In this document: one piece after another, positions 1 through 9,166 of the stretch | Position numbering within the stretch: position 1 is the first letter of the stretch | Layout of the letters: the number at the start of each line of letters is the position of its first letter | NCBI RefSeq assembly: GCF_900187105.1 | Contig: NZ_LT906482.1 | Span: 1 to 64,000 of the forward strand | Direction: 5' to 3' | Source: Eikenella corrodens | GTDB taxonomy: Bacteria > Pseudomonadota > Gammaproteobacteria > Burkholderiales > Neisseriaceae | Length of the DNA stretch: 64,000 nt | The notes under the pieces: model-generated | The model's input: the letters and a program-made list of their open reading frames with translations, nothing else | Told to the model about the DNA's origin: nothing | Database searches by the model: none | Position numbers and translations under genes: made by a program

Positions 1-1308
1 ATGAATCCAGGCTTCAAATTTGCCGTATCGCGCCGCTTTGCCCCGCTGTTCGGCACCCAATTCCTCGGCGCGCTCAACGACAACTTATTCAAAATCGCGC
101 TGGCCACCATGATCAGCTTTTATGGTTTGGGCAAAAACGGCTTCATCGAACCGGCGCAGATGATTAATGTGAGCGCACTTCTGTTTGTGCTGCCCTTTTT
201 CCTGTTTTCCGCCCTCTCCGGCCAGCTGTGCAACAAATTCGACCGCAGCCGCATGGCGGTGGCGGTGAAAGTGGCCGAAGTGCTGATTATGCTGCTGGCC
301 ACGGTGGGCTTCCTCAGCCAATCGCTGCTGCTTTTGCTGCTCTGCATTTTCCTGATGGGCCTGCATTCCACGCTGTTCGGCCCGCTCAAATACGCCGTGT
401 TGCCCGATTATTTGGACGAACACGAACTGATTGTGGGCAACAGCCTGGTGGAAGGCGGCACGTTTCTCGCCATCCTGTTCGGCCAGATTTTGGGCACCAT
501 TCTGGCCGGCATCGGCGGCACCACGGTATCCGTTTTCCTGCTCATCATTGCTGCCGGCGGCCTCGCCTCCAGCCTGTTTATGCCGCGCGTGGCACCAAAA
601 ACCCCGGAAGCAAAAATCGACTGGCACATTGTGCGCAACTCCAAAGCCATTCTGAAACAAGCCTTTGCCAACCGCGAAATCTACGCTGCCATCATCGGCA
701 TTTCCTGGTTTTGGTTTATCGGCGCGGTGTACACCACCCAACTGCCCACCTTCACCAAACTGCACCTGGGCGGTAACGATAATGTGTTCAACCTGATGCT
801 CACCCTGTTTTCCATCGGCATCGGCAGCGGCTCCGTGCTGTGCGCCAAACTCAGCCACCGCCGGCTCAACCTCGGCTGGGTGGCCGTGGGCACAGTGGGC
901 ATGGCCATATTCGGCCTGCTGCTCGTTTCCCTCGTGCATGGCACGCACCATCACGAATACAGCAGCATCGGCAGCTTCTTGTTGCGTGGCGACGCCTATG
1001 CCGTGATGCTCTGCATCGTGTTGCTCGGCTTCTGCGGCGGTTTCTTCTCCGTGCCGCTCTACACCTGGCTGCAAACCGCCAGCAGCGAAGAGTTCCGCGC
1101 CCACGCCATCGCCGCCAACAACATCATCAACGGCCTCTTCATGGTGGCCGCCGCCCTGCTCTCCGCCATCCTGCTGTGGCTGTTCGACAGCATCAACCTG
1201 CTTTACCTCATCGTGGCAGCAGGCAATATCGTGGTGTTGGTATACCTACTGAAAATTGCCCCGCCAATCCGCGAAGGCTGGCAACGCTGGTTTGGCAAAG
1301 AAGAATAA
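1..1308 (+). CDS. MFS permease, LplT-like (lysophospholipid transporter type)
   Basis: This 435-residue integral membrane protein belongs to the major facilitator superfamily. Its N-terminus (LFGTQFLGALNDNLFKIAL, about residues 17-35) is the typical opening of the LplT/Aas-associated MFS branch, which moves lysophospholipids across the inner membrane for re-acylation. About a dozen hydrophobic segments follow. No acyltransferase (PlsC) or acyl-ACP synthetase domain is fused, although such fusions occur in other bacteria. The ATG is the first base of the window, so no ribosome site can be inspected and a longer N-terminus cannot be excluded. The protein begins as family members normally do, however. 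A DUS-pair hairpin follows the stop. Family membership is seen; the substrate is inferred. Confidence 0.75.
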   Translation: MNPGFKFAVSRRFAPLFGTQFLGALNDNLFKIALATMISFYGLGKNGFIEPAQMINVSALLFVLPFFLFSALSGQLCNKFDRSRMAVAVKVAEVLIMLLATVGFLSQSLLLLLLCIFLMGLHSTLFGPLKYAVLPDYLDEHELIVGNSLVEGGTFLAILFGQILGTILAGIGGTTVSVFLLIIAAGGLASSLFMPRVAPKTPEAKIDWHIVRNSKAILKQAFANREIYAAIIGISWFWFIGAVYTTQLPTFTKLHLGGNDNVFNLMLTLFSIGIGSGSVLCAKLSHRRLNLGWVAVGTVGMAIFGLLLVSLVHGTHHHEYSSIGSFLLRGDAYAVMLCIVLLGFCGGFFSVPLYTWLQTASSEEFRAHAIAANNIINGLFMVAAALLSAILLWLFDSINLLYLIVAAGNIVVLVYLLKIAPPIREGWQRWFGKEE

Positions 1309-1328
1309 ACCTCGGCCTGCAAACAACA

Positions 1329-1381
1329 AAAGGCTACCTGAAAAACAAAAAAGCAGTTTCAGGTAGCCTTTACCAGTCCTC
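1329..1381 (+). terminator. Inverted eikDUS pair after the MFS gene
   Basis: AGGCTACCTGAAA at 1331-1343 and its complement at 1367-1379 form a stem, with flanking A and T runs lengthening it. It sits between two co-directional genes and probably ends transcription of the upstream one while also serving as an uptake sequence. Confidence 0.65.
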
Positions 1382-1399
1382 CAAATAAACCGCACCCGC

Positions 1400-1428
1400 T
1401 TCGCATCTGCCCCTCCCTGGGCTATACT
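1400..1428 (+). promoter_or_regulatory. Possible sigma70 promoter for mltG
   Basis: TTCGCA (1400-1405) and TATACT (1423-1428) are 17 bp apart, 30 bp before the mltG ATG. The -10 is good and the -35 weak. Confidence 0.35.
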
Positions 1429-1457
1429 GCCGCCCTTTAATCGGCCACACCGAACCC

Positions 1458-2453
1458 ATGCTGAAAAAAACCCTCTATTCCCTGCTTGCCCTTATCCTGC
1501 TGGCTGCCGCCCTATTTGCCGGCCTCCTCTTCGCCCCTAAAGACACCCACAGCCAACGCCTGCGCGTGGAGCGCGGCAGCGGCATCGGCAGTGTGAGCCG
1601 CACGCTGGCTGCCAACGACGCCATCTACAGCCGCTGGGTGTTCGTGGCCGCCGCCTACCTCACCGGCACCCACAAACAGCTCCTGCCCGGCAACTACCGC
1701 CTTCAACCCCGCGCCTCCTCCTGGCAAATCCTGCGCCACCTCAAAAACGGTCGCCCTGATACCATCACCGTGCGCATTATCGAAGGCATGCGTTTTGCCC
1801 AAATGCGCCGCCTCATCAACCAAACCGCCGACATCCGCCACGACACCGCATCTTGGAGCGACCGCCAACTCCTCGCCGCCATCGCCTCCGATGCCGACGT
1901 ACAGCATCCCGAAGGCCGCTTCTTCCCCGACAGCTACGAAATCGACTACGACAGCAGCGATTTACAAATCTACCGCCTTGCCTACCGCCGTATGCAAAGC
2001 CAGCTGCAATCCGCCTGGAGCGACCGTGCCGGCAATTTGCCGTATAAAAACCCCTACGAGCTGCTCACCATGGCCAGCATCATCGAAAAAGAAACCGCCC
2101 ACGAAGAAGACCGCGCCAACGTGGCCGCCGTATTCGTCAACCGCCTCAACCAAGGCATGCGCCTGCAAACCGACCCCACCGTGATTTACGGCATGGGCAG
2201 CGCCTATAACGGCCGCATCCGCCGCGCCGACCTCCAGCGCGACACCCCCTACAACACCTACACCCGCGACGGCCTGCCCCCCACCCCCATCGCCCTGCCC
2301 GGCGAAGCCGCCCTCCAAGCCGCCGCCCACCCCAGCGGCGCCGACTACCTCTATTTCGTCTCCCGCATGGATAACACCGGCAAAAGCGAATTCAGCCGCA
2401 CCTTAGACGAACACAACGCCAACGTCCGCCGCTATATTTTGAAAAGACCGTAA
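1458..2453 (+). CDS. mltG: Endolytic murein transglycosylase MltG (YceG family)
   Basis: MltG cleaves nascent glycan strands in the periplasm and is thought to release or terminate new peptidoglycan chains. The 331-residue protein has a single N-terminal membrane anchor (residues 5-25), a LysM-like region, and the conserved YceG block with LLTMASIIEKETAHEEDRANVAAVFVNRL. The Glu in IIEKE is the family's catalytic residue. It continues with LQTDPTVIYG and YNTYTRDGLPPTPIALPG. Length is normal. The next gene starts two bases after the stop, so the two are probably co-transcribed. tmk, the usual partner of mltG in Proteobacteria, lies two genes downstream. Confidence 0.93.
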   Translation: MLKKTLYSLLALILLAAALFAGLLFAPKDTHSQRLRVERGSGIGSVSRTLAANDAIYSRWVFVAAAYLTGTHKQLLPGNYRLQPRASSWQILRHLKNGRPDTITVRIIEGMRFAQMRRLINQTADIRHDTASWSDRQLLAAIASDADVQHPEGRFFPDSYEIDYDSSDLQIYRLAYRRMQSQLQSAWSDRAGNLPYKNPYELLTMASIIEKETAHEEDRANVAAVFVNRLNQGMRLQTDPTVIYGMGSAYNGRIRRADLQRDTPYNTYTRDGLPPTPIALPGEAALQAAAHPSGADYLYFVSRMDNTGKSEFSRTLDEHNANVRRYILKRP

Positions 2454-2454
2454 C

Positions 2455-3057
2455 ATGACCACCCTGCTCGACCTCCTCCCCCTCATCGCCTTTTTCATCG
2501 CCTCCAAGAAATTCGGCCTCTTGGCCGGCGCCGCCGCCGTATTGGCCGCCACCCTGATTGTGTACGGCATCCACCTCGTGCGGCAAAAATGGCGGCTCAC
2601 CAAACAGCAATGGGTGGTGCTCGTACTCACCATCCTCTTCTGCGGCGCCACCATCCTCCTGCGCGACGACCTCTATCTGCGCTGGAAAACCCCCATCATC
2701 AACCTCAGCTTCGCCCTCGCCCTAGCTGTGAGCGCCCTTATCGGCAAACCCCTGATGCAGCCCGTGGCCAAAGACGTATTCCGCTTCGGCCCGCAAGGCT
2801 GGCAGCGCCTTACCTACGCCTGGGCCGCCTTCTTCCTCCTGCTCGCCGCCCTGCACTACTGGTTCGGCCTCTACCACTACGACGCCTCCGAGCAGGCCAA
2901 AAACCTGTTTATCCACTTCAAAAGCTACGGCCAGCTCATCCTGATGGGCATCTTCCTCGCCGCCCAAGCCTTCGTATTGCGCAAATACCTCAATATCGAA
3001 AGCGACACCCCCCCTGCAAACGAAGCGAGCGAACAGCCAAGCCAGCAGCAGCACTGA
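2455..3057 (+). CDS. YciB / intracellular septation protein A family membrane protein
   Basis: This 200-residue polytopic inner-membrane protein opens with LLDLLPLIAFFIASKKFGLLAGAA. It contains WKTPIINLSFALALAVS and GKPLMQPV, which match the YciB (IspZ) pattern of about five membrane segments. YciB-family proteins are linked to cell-envelope and division functions; their biochemical role is unsettled. The start is one base after the mltG stop, suggesting translational coupling. The C-terminus ends in a polar, Gln/Ser-rich tail that varies in the family. The family call rests on motif order only. Confidence 0.75.
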   Translation: MTTLLDLLPLIAFFIASKKFGLLAGAAAVLAATLIVYGIHLVRQKWRLTKQQWVVLVLTILFCGATILLRDDLYLRWKTPIINLSFALALAVSALIGKPLMQPVAKDVFRFGPQGWQRLTYAWAAFFLLLAALHYWFGLYHYDASEQAKNLFIHFKSYGQLILMGIFLAAQAFVLRKYLNIESDTPPANEASEQPSQQQH

Positions 3058-3063
3058 AACTGT

Positions 3064-3103
3064 AGGCTACCTGAAATCTCATCTGTACATTTTTCAGGTA
3101 GCC
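3064..3103 (+). terminator. Inverted eikDUS pair after yciB
   Basis: AGGCTACCTGAAA (3064-3076) and TTTCAGGTAGCC (3092-3103) can pair into a hairpin directly after the yciB-like stop. Confidence 0.55.
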
Positions 3104-3133
3104 CCATCCGCCAGCCGCCATAGGAGCTTTATC

Positions 3134-3445
3134 ATGCAAACCTTCAAAGGCATCCAAACACTCATCGCCGCCGTCGGCAGCCTGCCCGACTGCGGCTTCC
3201 TTTACATAACCGGCAATTCCGACACCGACACCCCGGCCGGACTACAAAGCTGCACTTTCCTCCTGCCCGATACCGAAGAAGACGAGTTGTTCATTGAAGA
3301 CAATTCCGACTACAACTCTTGGCTCGAAGCACCTACCTTCTCCGACATCATCGAAAACTACACCAGCAAGCATCCTAACGCCTCAGAAGCAGCTCTCATC
3401 CGCGCCGTTCTGCACTATTGGGAAAAAGATGATTTTCTCGACTAA
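3134..3445 (+). CDS. Small acidic protein, possibly DUF7716-like
   Basis: This 103-residue soluble, strongly acidic protein has no signal peptide. A good ribosome site (AGGAG, 3121-3125) precedes the ATG. The pattern of an N-terminal LPDCGFLYI segment, a central acidic block (DTEEDELF...EDNSDYNSWLEAPTFSDIIENY) and a C-terminal helix resembles a family of small bacterial proteins that I associate tentatively with DUF7716. No catalytic motif is visible and no function can be assigned. It is flanked by DUS sites and lies between yciB and tmk. Confidence 0.6.
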   Translation: MQTFKGIQTLIAAVGSLPDCGFLYITGNSDTDTPAGLQSCTFLLPDTEEDELFIEDNSDYNSWLEAPTFSDIIENYTSKHPNASEAALIRAVLHYWEKDDFLD

Positions 3446-3519
3446 GCCACCAACACCTTTTCAGGTAGCCTCAAACTGGGAAAAGGCTACCTGAAAGCGA
3501 AGCCTCAACGGAGTTAAAA

Positions 3520-4137
3520 ATGACTGCCCATTTCATCACCCTCGACGGTATCGACGGCGCTGGCAAAACCACCCAGCTGGCCGTGATCCGAGAATGGTTT
3601 GCCGCACAAGAGCGCCCCGTCTTGTTCACCCGCGAGCCAGGCGGCACACCCTTGGGCGAAGCCTTGCGCCGCCTGCTGCTCAACCCGAAAACCCAAGCCG
3701 GGCTGCGTGCCGAAACCTTGCTCATGTTTGCCGCCCGCGCCCAGCACATCGAAAGCGTTATCCTGCCCGCGCTGGAGGACGACGTATCCGTGGTGTCCGA
3801 CCGTTTCACCGATGCCACCTTCGCCTACCAGGGCGGCGGCCGCGGCTTGCCTGAGGCCGATATTGCCCAGCTCGAACAATGGGTGCAAGGCAACCTTCGT
3901 CCCAGCCTCACCATCTTGCTCGACGTGCCGTTGGAGGTTTCTCTGGCGCGTATCGAACGCAGCCGCAATAAAGACCGCTTTGAGCAGGAGGAAGCCGACT
4001 TCTTCACCCGTGTGCGCCAAAGCTACCTCGAACGCGCCGCTGCCGCGCCCGAACGCTACACAGTAATCAACAGCAACCGCGGCAAAACCGTGGTGCGTCG
4101 CGATATTGAAGCCGCCCTGGAAAAACTGTTTGCCTGA
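3520..4137 (+). CDS. tmk: Thymidylate kinase
   Basis: Tmk phosphorylates dTMP to dTDP with ATP in the cytoplasm, an essential step of dTTP synthesis. The 205-residue protein has the P-loop GIDGAGKTT (residues 10-18), then FTREPGGT, and the signature DRFTDATFAYQGGGRG, which holds the DR(F/Y) motif that binds dTMP and the base of the LID. Length and motif order are those of ordinary bacterial Tmk. A ribosome site (ACGGAG) lies just before the ATG. An eikDUS pair (3459-3496) separates it from the upstream small gene. Confidence 0.96.
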   Translation: MTAHFITLDGIDGAGKTTQLAVIREWFAAQERPVLFTREPGGTPLGEALRRLLLNPKTQAGLRAETLLMFAARAQHIESVILPALEDDVSVVSDRFTDATFAYQGGGRGLPEADIAQLEQWVQGNLRPSLTILLDVPLEVSLARIERSRNKDRFEQEEADFFTRVRQSYLERAAAAPERYTVINSNRGKTVVRRDIEAALEKLFA

Positions 4138-4141
4138 TGTT

Positions 4142-4170
4142 TTGAACGACACGGCCAAAAGTGCGATAAT
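4142..4170 (+). promoter_or_regulatory. Sigma70-type promoter for the gene at 4228
   Basis: TTGAAC (4142-4147) and GATAAT (4165-4170) are separated by 17 bp, immediately after the tmk stop and 57 bp before the downstream ATG. Both hexamers are close to consensus. Confidence 0.5.
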
Positions 4171-4227
4171 TTGCGCCGTTTTGTGGCATTCGTTCACAGA
4201 TCAACCGACACTCCACAAAAACACACC

Positions 4228-4629
4228 ATGCAACCAGCCTTCCACGACAAAGCAAACCGCCTTTTCTCCGCCATCACAAACGACCCGCGCTGGGATATCA
4301 ACGACGAGCTCCTGTTTCAAGTGGCGGGCTTCACCTTCTACGGCTACTGCTTCGGCTTCGGCCGGCTGGTGTGCCTGATGGATGCCGACGACATTGATGC
4401 CTATGTGGCCGACAAACTCACCGGCCTCGGCGCGGGCGCGAAATACGTGCAAGGCATGATAGCGCGCGCACGGCAGGATTTTGTTACCGACGAAGATGCC
4501 GAACCCGTCGATACGGACGACCCTTTAAGCCGGTTAATCGGCATCGGCCATTCCTATTTCTCCGCCGATGACTTTAGCCCGCTCGTCGAATCCGTTTACA
4601 AAAATTACGACCTGTTAAGCGGCGAATAA
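4228..4629 (+). CDS. Hypothetical protein
   Basis: This 133-residue cytoplasmic protein has no recognised domain. It begins [16 protein letters not shown], has a central Gly/aromatic stretch ([22 protein letters not shown]), and ends acidic. The reading frame extends upstream to a TTG, but the ATG at 4228 is preferred because a well-formed promoter overlaps that upstream extension. It sits between tmk and tkt and is followed within 15 bp by a Neisseria-type DUS. Function unknown. Confidence 0.6.
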   Translation: MQPAFHDKANRLFSAITNDPRWDINDELLFQVAGFTFYGYCFGFGRLVCLMDADDIDAYVADKLTGLGAGAKYVQGMIARARQDFVTDEDAEPVDTDDPLSRLIGIGHSYFSADDFSPLVESVYKNYDLLSGE

Positions 4630-4639
4630 CCGACCCGTT

Positions 4640-4652
4640 TTTCAGACGGCCT
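4640..4652 (-). repeat. Neisseria-dialect uptake sequence (AG-DUS)
   Basis: TTTCAGACGGCCT is the complement of AGGCCGTCTGAAA. It lies 37 bp before tkt, while almost every other uptake sequence in the first 50 kb has the eikDUS form. It may mark one border of an imported tract. Confidence 0.8.
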
Positions 4653-4688
4653 ACAAACCCATTTCAAACCCAACTATTAGGAAACACC

Positions 4689-6671
4689 ATGCCCTCCCAA
4701 CTTGCCAACGCCATCCGCTTCCTCTCTGCCGACGCCATCCAAAAAGCCAACTCCGGTCACCCCGGCGCGCCGATGGGCATGGCGGAAATGGCGGAAGTAT
4801 TGTGGACGAAATTCCTGCGCCACAATCCCGCCAACCCCAAATTCTACAACCGCGACCGCTTCATCCTCTCCAACGGCCACGCGTCCATGCTGTTGTACAG
4901 CCTGCTGCACCTGACCGGCTACAACCTGAGCATTGAAGACCTGAAAAACTTCCGCCAACTGCACAGCAAAACCCCCGGTCACCCCGAATACGGCTACACC
5001 GACGGCGTGGAAACCACGACCGGCCCGTTGGGACAAGGCATTGCCAACGCGGTGGGCATGGCATTGGCGGAAAAAATCCTGGCCGCCGAATTTAATAAAG
5101 ACGGTTTGAACATCGTCGATCATTACACCTACGTCTTCATGGGCGACGGCTGCCTGATGGAAGGCGTATCGCACGAAGCCTGCTCACTAGCCGGCACTTT
5201 GGGCTTGGGCAAACTGATTGTTTTGTATGATGACAACAATATTTCCATCGACGGCAAAGTGGACGGCTGGTTTACCGAAAACATCCCGCAACGCTTTGAA
5301 AGCTACGGCTGGCACGTCGTTCCTAACGTAAACGGCCACGACACCGCCGCTATCGAAGCCGCTATCGAAGCCGCCCGCACCGAAACCGGCAAACCGTCCA
5401 TCATCTGCTGCAAAACCTTAATCGGCAAAGGCAGCGCCAACAAAGAAGGCAGCCACAAAATCCACGGCGCACCTTTGGGCACGGACGAAATCGAAGCCAC
5501 GCGCAAACATCTGGGCTGGACTTACCCCGCCTTTGAAATCCCGCAAGAAATCTACGCCGCATGGAGCGCGAAAGAACAAGGCGCGAAACTGGAAGCGGAA
5601 TGGAACGAACTGTTCGCGCAATACCAAGCAAAATATCCCGCCGAAGCCGCAGAATTCGTGCGCCGCATGGAACACAGGCTACCTGAAAACTTCGACGCCT
5701 ATATTCAGACGGCCTTGCAAGAAGTGTGCGCCAAAGCCGAAACCATCGCCACCCGCAAAGCCAGCCAAAACAGCATCGAAATCCTCGCTAAAGAGTTGCC
5801 CGAACTGGTGGGCGGTTCTGCCGACCTGACCCCGTCCAACCTGACCGACTGGTCAAACAGCGTCTCCGTTACCCGCGAAAAAGGCGGCAACTACATCCAC
5901 TACGGCGTACGCGAGTTCGGCATGGGTGCCATCATGAACGGCCTTGCCCTGCACGGCGGCGTGAAACCCTTCGGCGCGACTTTCCTAATGTTCAGCGAAT
6001 ACCAGCGCAATGCTCTGCGCATGGCGGCGCTGATGAAAATTAACCCCGTCTTCGTCTTCACCCACGATTCCATCGGCCTCGGCGAAGACGGTCCGACCCA
6101 CCAACCCATCGAGCAAACCGCCACCCTGCGCCTGATTCCGAATATGGACGTATGGCGTCCGTGCGACACCGCCGAATCGCTGGTGGCATGGGCGGAAGCG
6201 GCAAAAGCCGAAGACCATCCGTCCTGCCTGATTTTCAGCCGTCAAAACCTGAAATTCCAAGCGCGCAACGAACAACAACTGAACGACATCAAACGCGGCG
6301 GCTACGTCATTAGCGAAGCCCAAGGCAACGCCCAAGCCGTCATCATTGCCACCGGTTCCGAAGTCGAGCTGGCTTTGGAAGCACAAAAAGCCCTCGCCGC
6401 ACAAAACATCGCCGTACGCGTCGTTTCCATGCCGTCCACCAACGTCTTCGACCGCCAAGACACCGCCTATAAAGCCGCCGTCCTGCCCGAAGGCCTGCCG
6501 CGCATCGCCGTAGAAGCCGGACACGCAGACGGCTGGTACAAATACATCGGCCTGAACGGCGCAGTCGTCGGCATCAACCGCTTCGGCGAATCCGCCCCTG
6601 CCGAACTGCTGTTCAAAGAATTCGGCTTTACCGTGGAAAATGTGGTTGATACGGTGAAATCAGTGTTGTAG
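4689..6671 (+). CDS. tkt: Transketolase
   Basis: Transketolase moves two-carbon units between sugar phosphates in the pentose phosphate pathway, using thiamine diphosphate. The 660-residue protein shows the canonical order: N-terminal [65 protein letters not shown], and the ThDP/Mg motif GDGCLMEG...DDNN. A pyrimidine-domain segment [21 protein letters not shown] follows. A ribosome site (TTAGGA) precedes the ATG. Transaldolase, its pathway partner, is encoded at 20.6 kb but not in the same operon. The gene carries an internal eikDUS (5676-5688) and an internal AG-DUS core (5704-5715), suggesting a mosaic history. Confidence 0.97.
   Translation: MPSQLANAIRFLSADAIQKANSGHPGAPMGMAEMAEVLWTKFLRHNPANPKFYNRDRFILSNGHASMLLYSLLHLTGYNLSIEDLKNFRQLHSKTPGHPEYGYTDGVETTTGPLGQGIANAVGMALAEKILAAEFNKDGLNIVDHYTYVFMGDGCLMEGVSHEACSLAGTLGLGKLIVLYDDNNISIDGKVDGWFTENIPQRFESYGWHVVPNVNGHDTAAIEAAIEAARTETGKPSIICCKTLIGKGSANKEGSHKIHGAPLGTDEIEATRKHLGWTYPAFEIPQEIYAAWSAKEQGAKLEAEWNELFAQYQAKYPAEAAEFVRRMEHRLPENFDAYIQTALQEVCAKAETIATRKASQNSIEILAKELPELVGGSADLTPSNLTDWSNSVSVTREKGGNYIHYGVREFGMGAIMNGLALHGGVKPFGATFLMFSEYQRNALRMAALMKINPVFVFTHDSIGLGEDGPTHQPIEQTATLRLIPNMDVWRPCDTAESLVAWAEAAKAEDHPSCLIFSRQNLKFQARNEQQLNDIKRGGYVISEAQGNAQAVIIATGSEVELALEAQKALAAQNIAVRVVSMPSTNVFDRQDTAYKAAVLPEGLPRIAVEAGHADGWYKYIGLNGAVVGINRFGESAPAELLFKEFGFTVENVVDTVKSVL
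5704..5715 (-). repeat. AG-DUS core inside tkt
   Basis: The 12-base core TTCAGACGGCCT lies within the coding frame, 15 bp after an eikDUS at 5676-5688. Two dialects side by side in one gene are unusual. Confidence 0.75.
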
Positions 6672-6693
6672 AACAGCCTGATGCTGTGTTTAG

Positions 6694-6725
6694 AGAGGCT
6701 ACCTGAAAGCTTTCAGGTAGCCTCT
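6694..6725 (+). terminator. Compact palindromic DUS terminator after tkt
   Basis: AGGCTACCTGAAA (6696-6708) and its complement (6711-6723) are only two bases apart. With flanking AG/CT they give a 16-bp perfect palindrome followed by TTC, positioned 22 bp after the tkt stop. Confidence 0.7.
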
Positions 6726-7033
6726 TCGTACTTGAGCCAATATGGTTTCAGCTAGCTTTCACTCCTTACTTCTGCATCCTATCTGCCCGCATCTGCTGCT
6801 ATCTCTACCCAACTCCCTATATTTTTACAATCACAAAACGTAAGAATTTGTAAAAAATTCATTACCTGCACAATACATATTTCCTGATTAATGATTTTTA
6901 TACTTAATATAACAATATAATTTTTTATGAGTAAATTATCACTATTAAAGTATATAGATATTTTCATTCATAAAAAATCACCAAGTAAACTTAGCTAATT
7001 TGTAAATAAAATTTTACATTTGCAATATTTTTC
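6726..7033. other. AT-rich intergenic region without a visible gene
   Basis: This is the largest AT-rich stretch in the first half of the window, especially from about 6825, with long A and T runs and several AAAATTTT-like patches. Short frames here look random. It may be an upstream regulatory region for the OPT gene (bent DNA or nucleoid-protein binding), but no specific operator was recognised. Confidence 0.5.
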
Positions 7034-7062
7034 TTGACATAAACCTCATATCGAAAAAGAAT
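7034..7062 (+). promoter_or_regulatory. Candidate promoter of the OPT transporter gene
   Basis: A consensus -35 TTGACA (7034-7039) is followed after 17 bp by AAGAAT (7057-7062), a weak -10, 31 bp before the ATG. Confidence 0.4.
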
Positions 7063-7092
7063 GCAACCTCGTTTCAACCAAAGGTAAAGAAA

Positions 7093-9117
7093 ATGTCTCT
7101 GTCCACCCATGATCCTTATGCCAACTACAGGGAGCTTACCCTGCGCGGCATGGTGTTGGGCGCGTTAATCACCGTAGTGTTTACCGCTTCCAATATCTAT
7201 TTAGGGCTGAAAGTAGGCCTCACGTTTGCCTCTTCCATCCCGGCTGCCGTGATTTCCATGGCGATTTTAAAATTCGCCAAAGGCAGTAATATTCTTGAAA
7301 ACAACATGGTGCAAACCCAGGCTTCTGCCGCGGGTACGCTCTCTTCCGTGATCTTTATCCTGCCCGGCCTCTTAATGAGCGGCTATTGGACAGGTTTCCC
7401 GTTTTGGCAAACCACTCTGCTGTGTATGGCCGGCGGTATTTTGGGGGTGATTTTCACCATCCCGCTGCGCTATGCCATGGTAGTGAAAAGCGATTTGCCC
7501 TATCCCGAAGGCGTAGCGGCAGCCGAGATTTTGAAAGTCGGTAGCGGCGAGGGCGTAGTAGGTGAAGAAAACGCAGATACCGCGCAAAAAGCTGACAGCG
7601 GTATCGGCGAAATCGTTACCGGCGGCGTGATTTCTGGCATTTTCAGTTTTGCCAGCAACGGCTTGCGCGTAGTGGCCGACAGTGCCAGCCTGTGGTTTAA
7701 AGCCGGCGCGTCTATTTTCCAAATCCCGATGGGTTTCTCATTGGCTCTGCTCGGCGCCGGCTATTTGGTCGGCCTGGCCAGCGGTATTGCCATGCTGGTA
7801 GGTATTGCGATCGCCTGGGGCATCGCTATCCCCTATTTCTCTGCCACCAATCCGCAGCCGGCCGATATGGAAATGGTTGCTTTCGCCATGCGGTTGTGGA
7901 AAGAAAAAGTGCGCTTTATCGGCGCCGGCACCATCGGTATTGCCGCAATCTGGACGCTGATTACCCTGCTCAAACCCACCCTGGAAGGCATGAAAATGTC
8001 GTTCCGCGCCATCAAAGGCGGTGAAGGTGCTGCGCTGGAACGTGTTGAGCAAGACTTGTCGCCCAAAGCCATGATCGCCTATGCGCTGGGCATGATGCTG
8101 CTCTTGGGCTTCTCTTTCTACCACTTCGTGGCCGATGCCAACCTGCCTGCCGGTACGGCTTGGCTGCTGGTTGTAGTCTGCACCTTATTGGCTTTCGTTA
8201 TCGGTTTCCTGGTGGCGGCTGCCTGCGGCTATATGGCCGGCTTGGTGGGCTCTTCTTCCAGCCCGATTTCCGGCATCGGCATTATTTCCGTGGTGGCCAT
8301 TTCGCTGGTGCTGTTGGGCATCGGCAATGCCAACAACCTGTTTGCCGATGAAGGCACGCGCAACTTCCTGGTGGCGCTCACCTTGTTCTGCGGCTCTGCT
8401 GTGGTGGCCGTGGCCTCTATCTCCAACGACAACCTGCAAGACCTGAAAACTGGCTACCTGATTAAAGCCACCCCGTGGCGTCAGGAAGTGGCGCTGATTA
8501 TCGGCTGCGTGGTGGGCGCGTTCGTGGTGTCTTCCGTGCTCGAGCTGCTCTACGCCGCCTACGGTTTCACCGGCGCCATGCCGCGCCCGGATATGGATCC
8601 GAGCCAGGCTCTGGCCGCACCGCAGGCCACGCTGATGACCACCATCGCCAAAGCCATCTTCTCCGATACCCTGCAATGGAACTACATCCTCACCGGCATC
8701 GGCATCGGGGTGGTGCTCATCATCATCAACGAAGTATTGAAACGCAGCGGCTCCAAACTGATGCTGCCCACCCTGGCCGTGGGTATGGGCATCTACCTGC
8801 CGCCGGCCATCAATATGCCGATTGCCATCGGTGCCATCATGGCTGCCTTCCTGAAACGCCGCATCGGCAAAGATGAGGCCAAACAGAAAGATGCCGAGCG
8901 CGTGGGCACCCTGTTTGCCGCCGGCCTGATTGTGGGCGAGAGCCTGATTGGCGTGATTATGGCGCTGATTATCGCCCTGTCCGTTACCAGCGGCGGCTCG
9001 GACTCCCCCTTGGCCTTGAACCTGGACAACTGGGGCACCATCGGCGAATTCCTCGGCCTAGCCTTCTTCATCGGCGGTATGCTGATTTTCATCCGCCGCG
9101 TGATGAAAACCAAATAA
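7093..9117 (+). CDS. OPT family oligopeptide transporter
   Basis: This 674-residue polytopic membrane protein belongs to the OPT superfamily, whose members import peptides or metal-chelate complexes by proton coupling. It starts YANYRELTLRGMVLGALITVVFTASNIYLGLKVGLTFASSIPAAVISMAIL, the typical bacterial OPT opening. It also contains NNMVQTQASAAGTLSSVIFILPGLLM, LPYPEGVAAAEILKVG, GYMAGLVGSSSSPISGIGI and NDNLQDLKTGYLIKATPWRQEVALIIG, all hallmarks of this branch. Length is normal. Ribosome site AAAGGTAAAG (about 7080-7089). It is a single-gene unit with its own promoter and a strong terminator. The exact substrate is unknown. Confidence 0.9.
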   Translation: MSLSTHDPYANYRELTLRGMVLGALITVVFTASNIYLGLKVGLTFASSIPAAVISMAILKFAKGSNILENNMVQTQASAAGTLSSVIFILPGLLMSGYWTGFPFWQTTLLCMAGGILGVIFTIPLRYAMVVKSDLPYPEGVAAAEILKVGSGEGVVGEENADTAQKADSGIGEIVTGGVISGIFSFASNGLRVVADSASLWFKAGASIFQIPMGFSLALLGAGYLVGLASGIAMLVGIAIAWGIAIPYFSATNPQPADMEMVAFAMRLWKEKVRFIGAGTIGIAAIWTLITLLKPTLEGMKMSFRAIKGGEGAALERVEQDLSPKAMIAYALGMMLLLGFSFYHFVADANLPAGTAWLLVVVCTLLAFVIGFLVAAACGYMAGLVGSSSSPISGIGIISVVAISLVLLGIGNANNLFADEGTRNFLVALTLFCGSAVVAVASISNDNLQDLKTGYLIKATPWRQEVALIIGCVVGAFVVSSVLELLYAAYGFTGAMPRPDMDPSQALAAPQATLMTTIAKAIFSDTLQWNYILTGIGIGVVLIIINEVLKRSGSKLMLPTLAVGMGIYLPPAINMPIAIGAIMAAFLKRRIGKDEAKQKDAERVGTLFAAGLIVGESLIGVIMALIIALSVTSGGSDSPLALNLDNWGTIGEFLGLAFFIGGMLIFIRRVMKTK

Positions 9118-9135
9118 ACGCGTTGCCGCAAATGC

Positions 9136-9166
9136 AAACCGCCCGATAGATATCGGGCGGTTTTTG
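9136..9166 (+). terminator. Rho-independent terminator of the OPT gene
   Basis: A 13-bp perfect stem (AAACCGCCCGATA, 9136-9148; complement 9151-9163) is followed by a T run. This is a classic terminator unrelated to DUS pairs. Confidence 0.88.

Noticed and set aside
85-1104. Open frame on the minus strand opposite the MFS gene
   Set aside because: Composition (Gln, His and Ala-rich) and lack of motifs are typical of antisense shadows of membrane-protein genes.
4171-4227. N-terminal extension of the hypothetical gene at 4228 from a TTG codon
   Set aside because: The extension overlaps a well-formed promoter and its residues look random. The ATG at 4228 is simpler.
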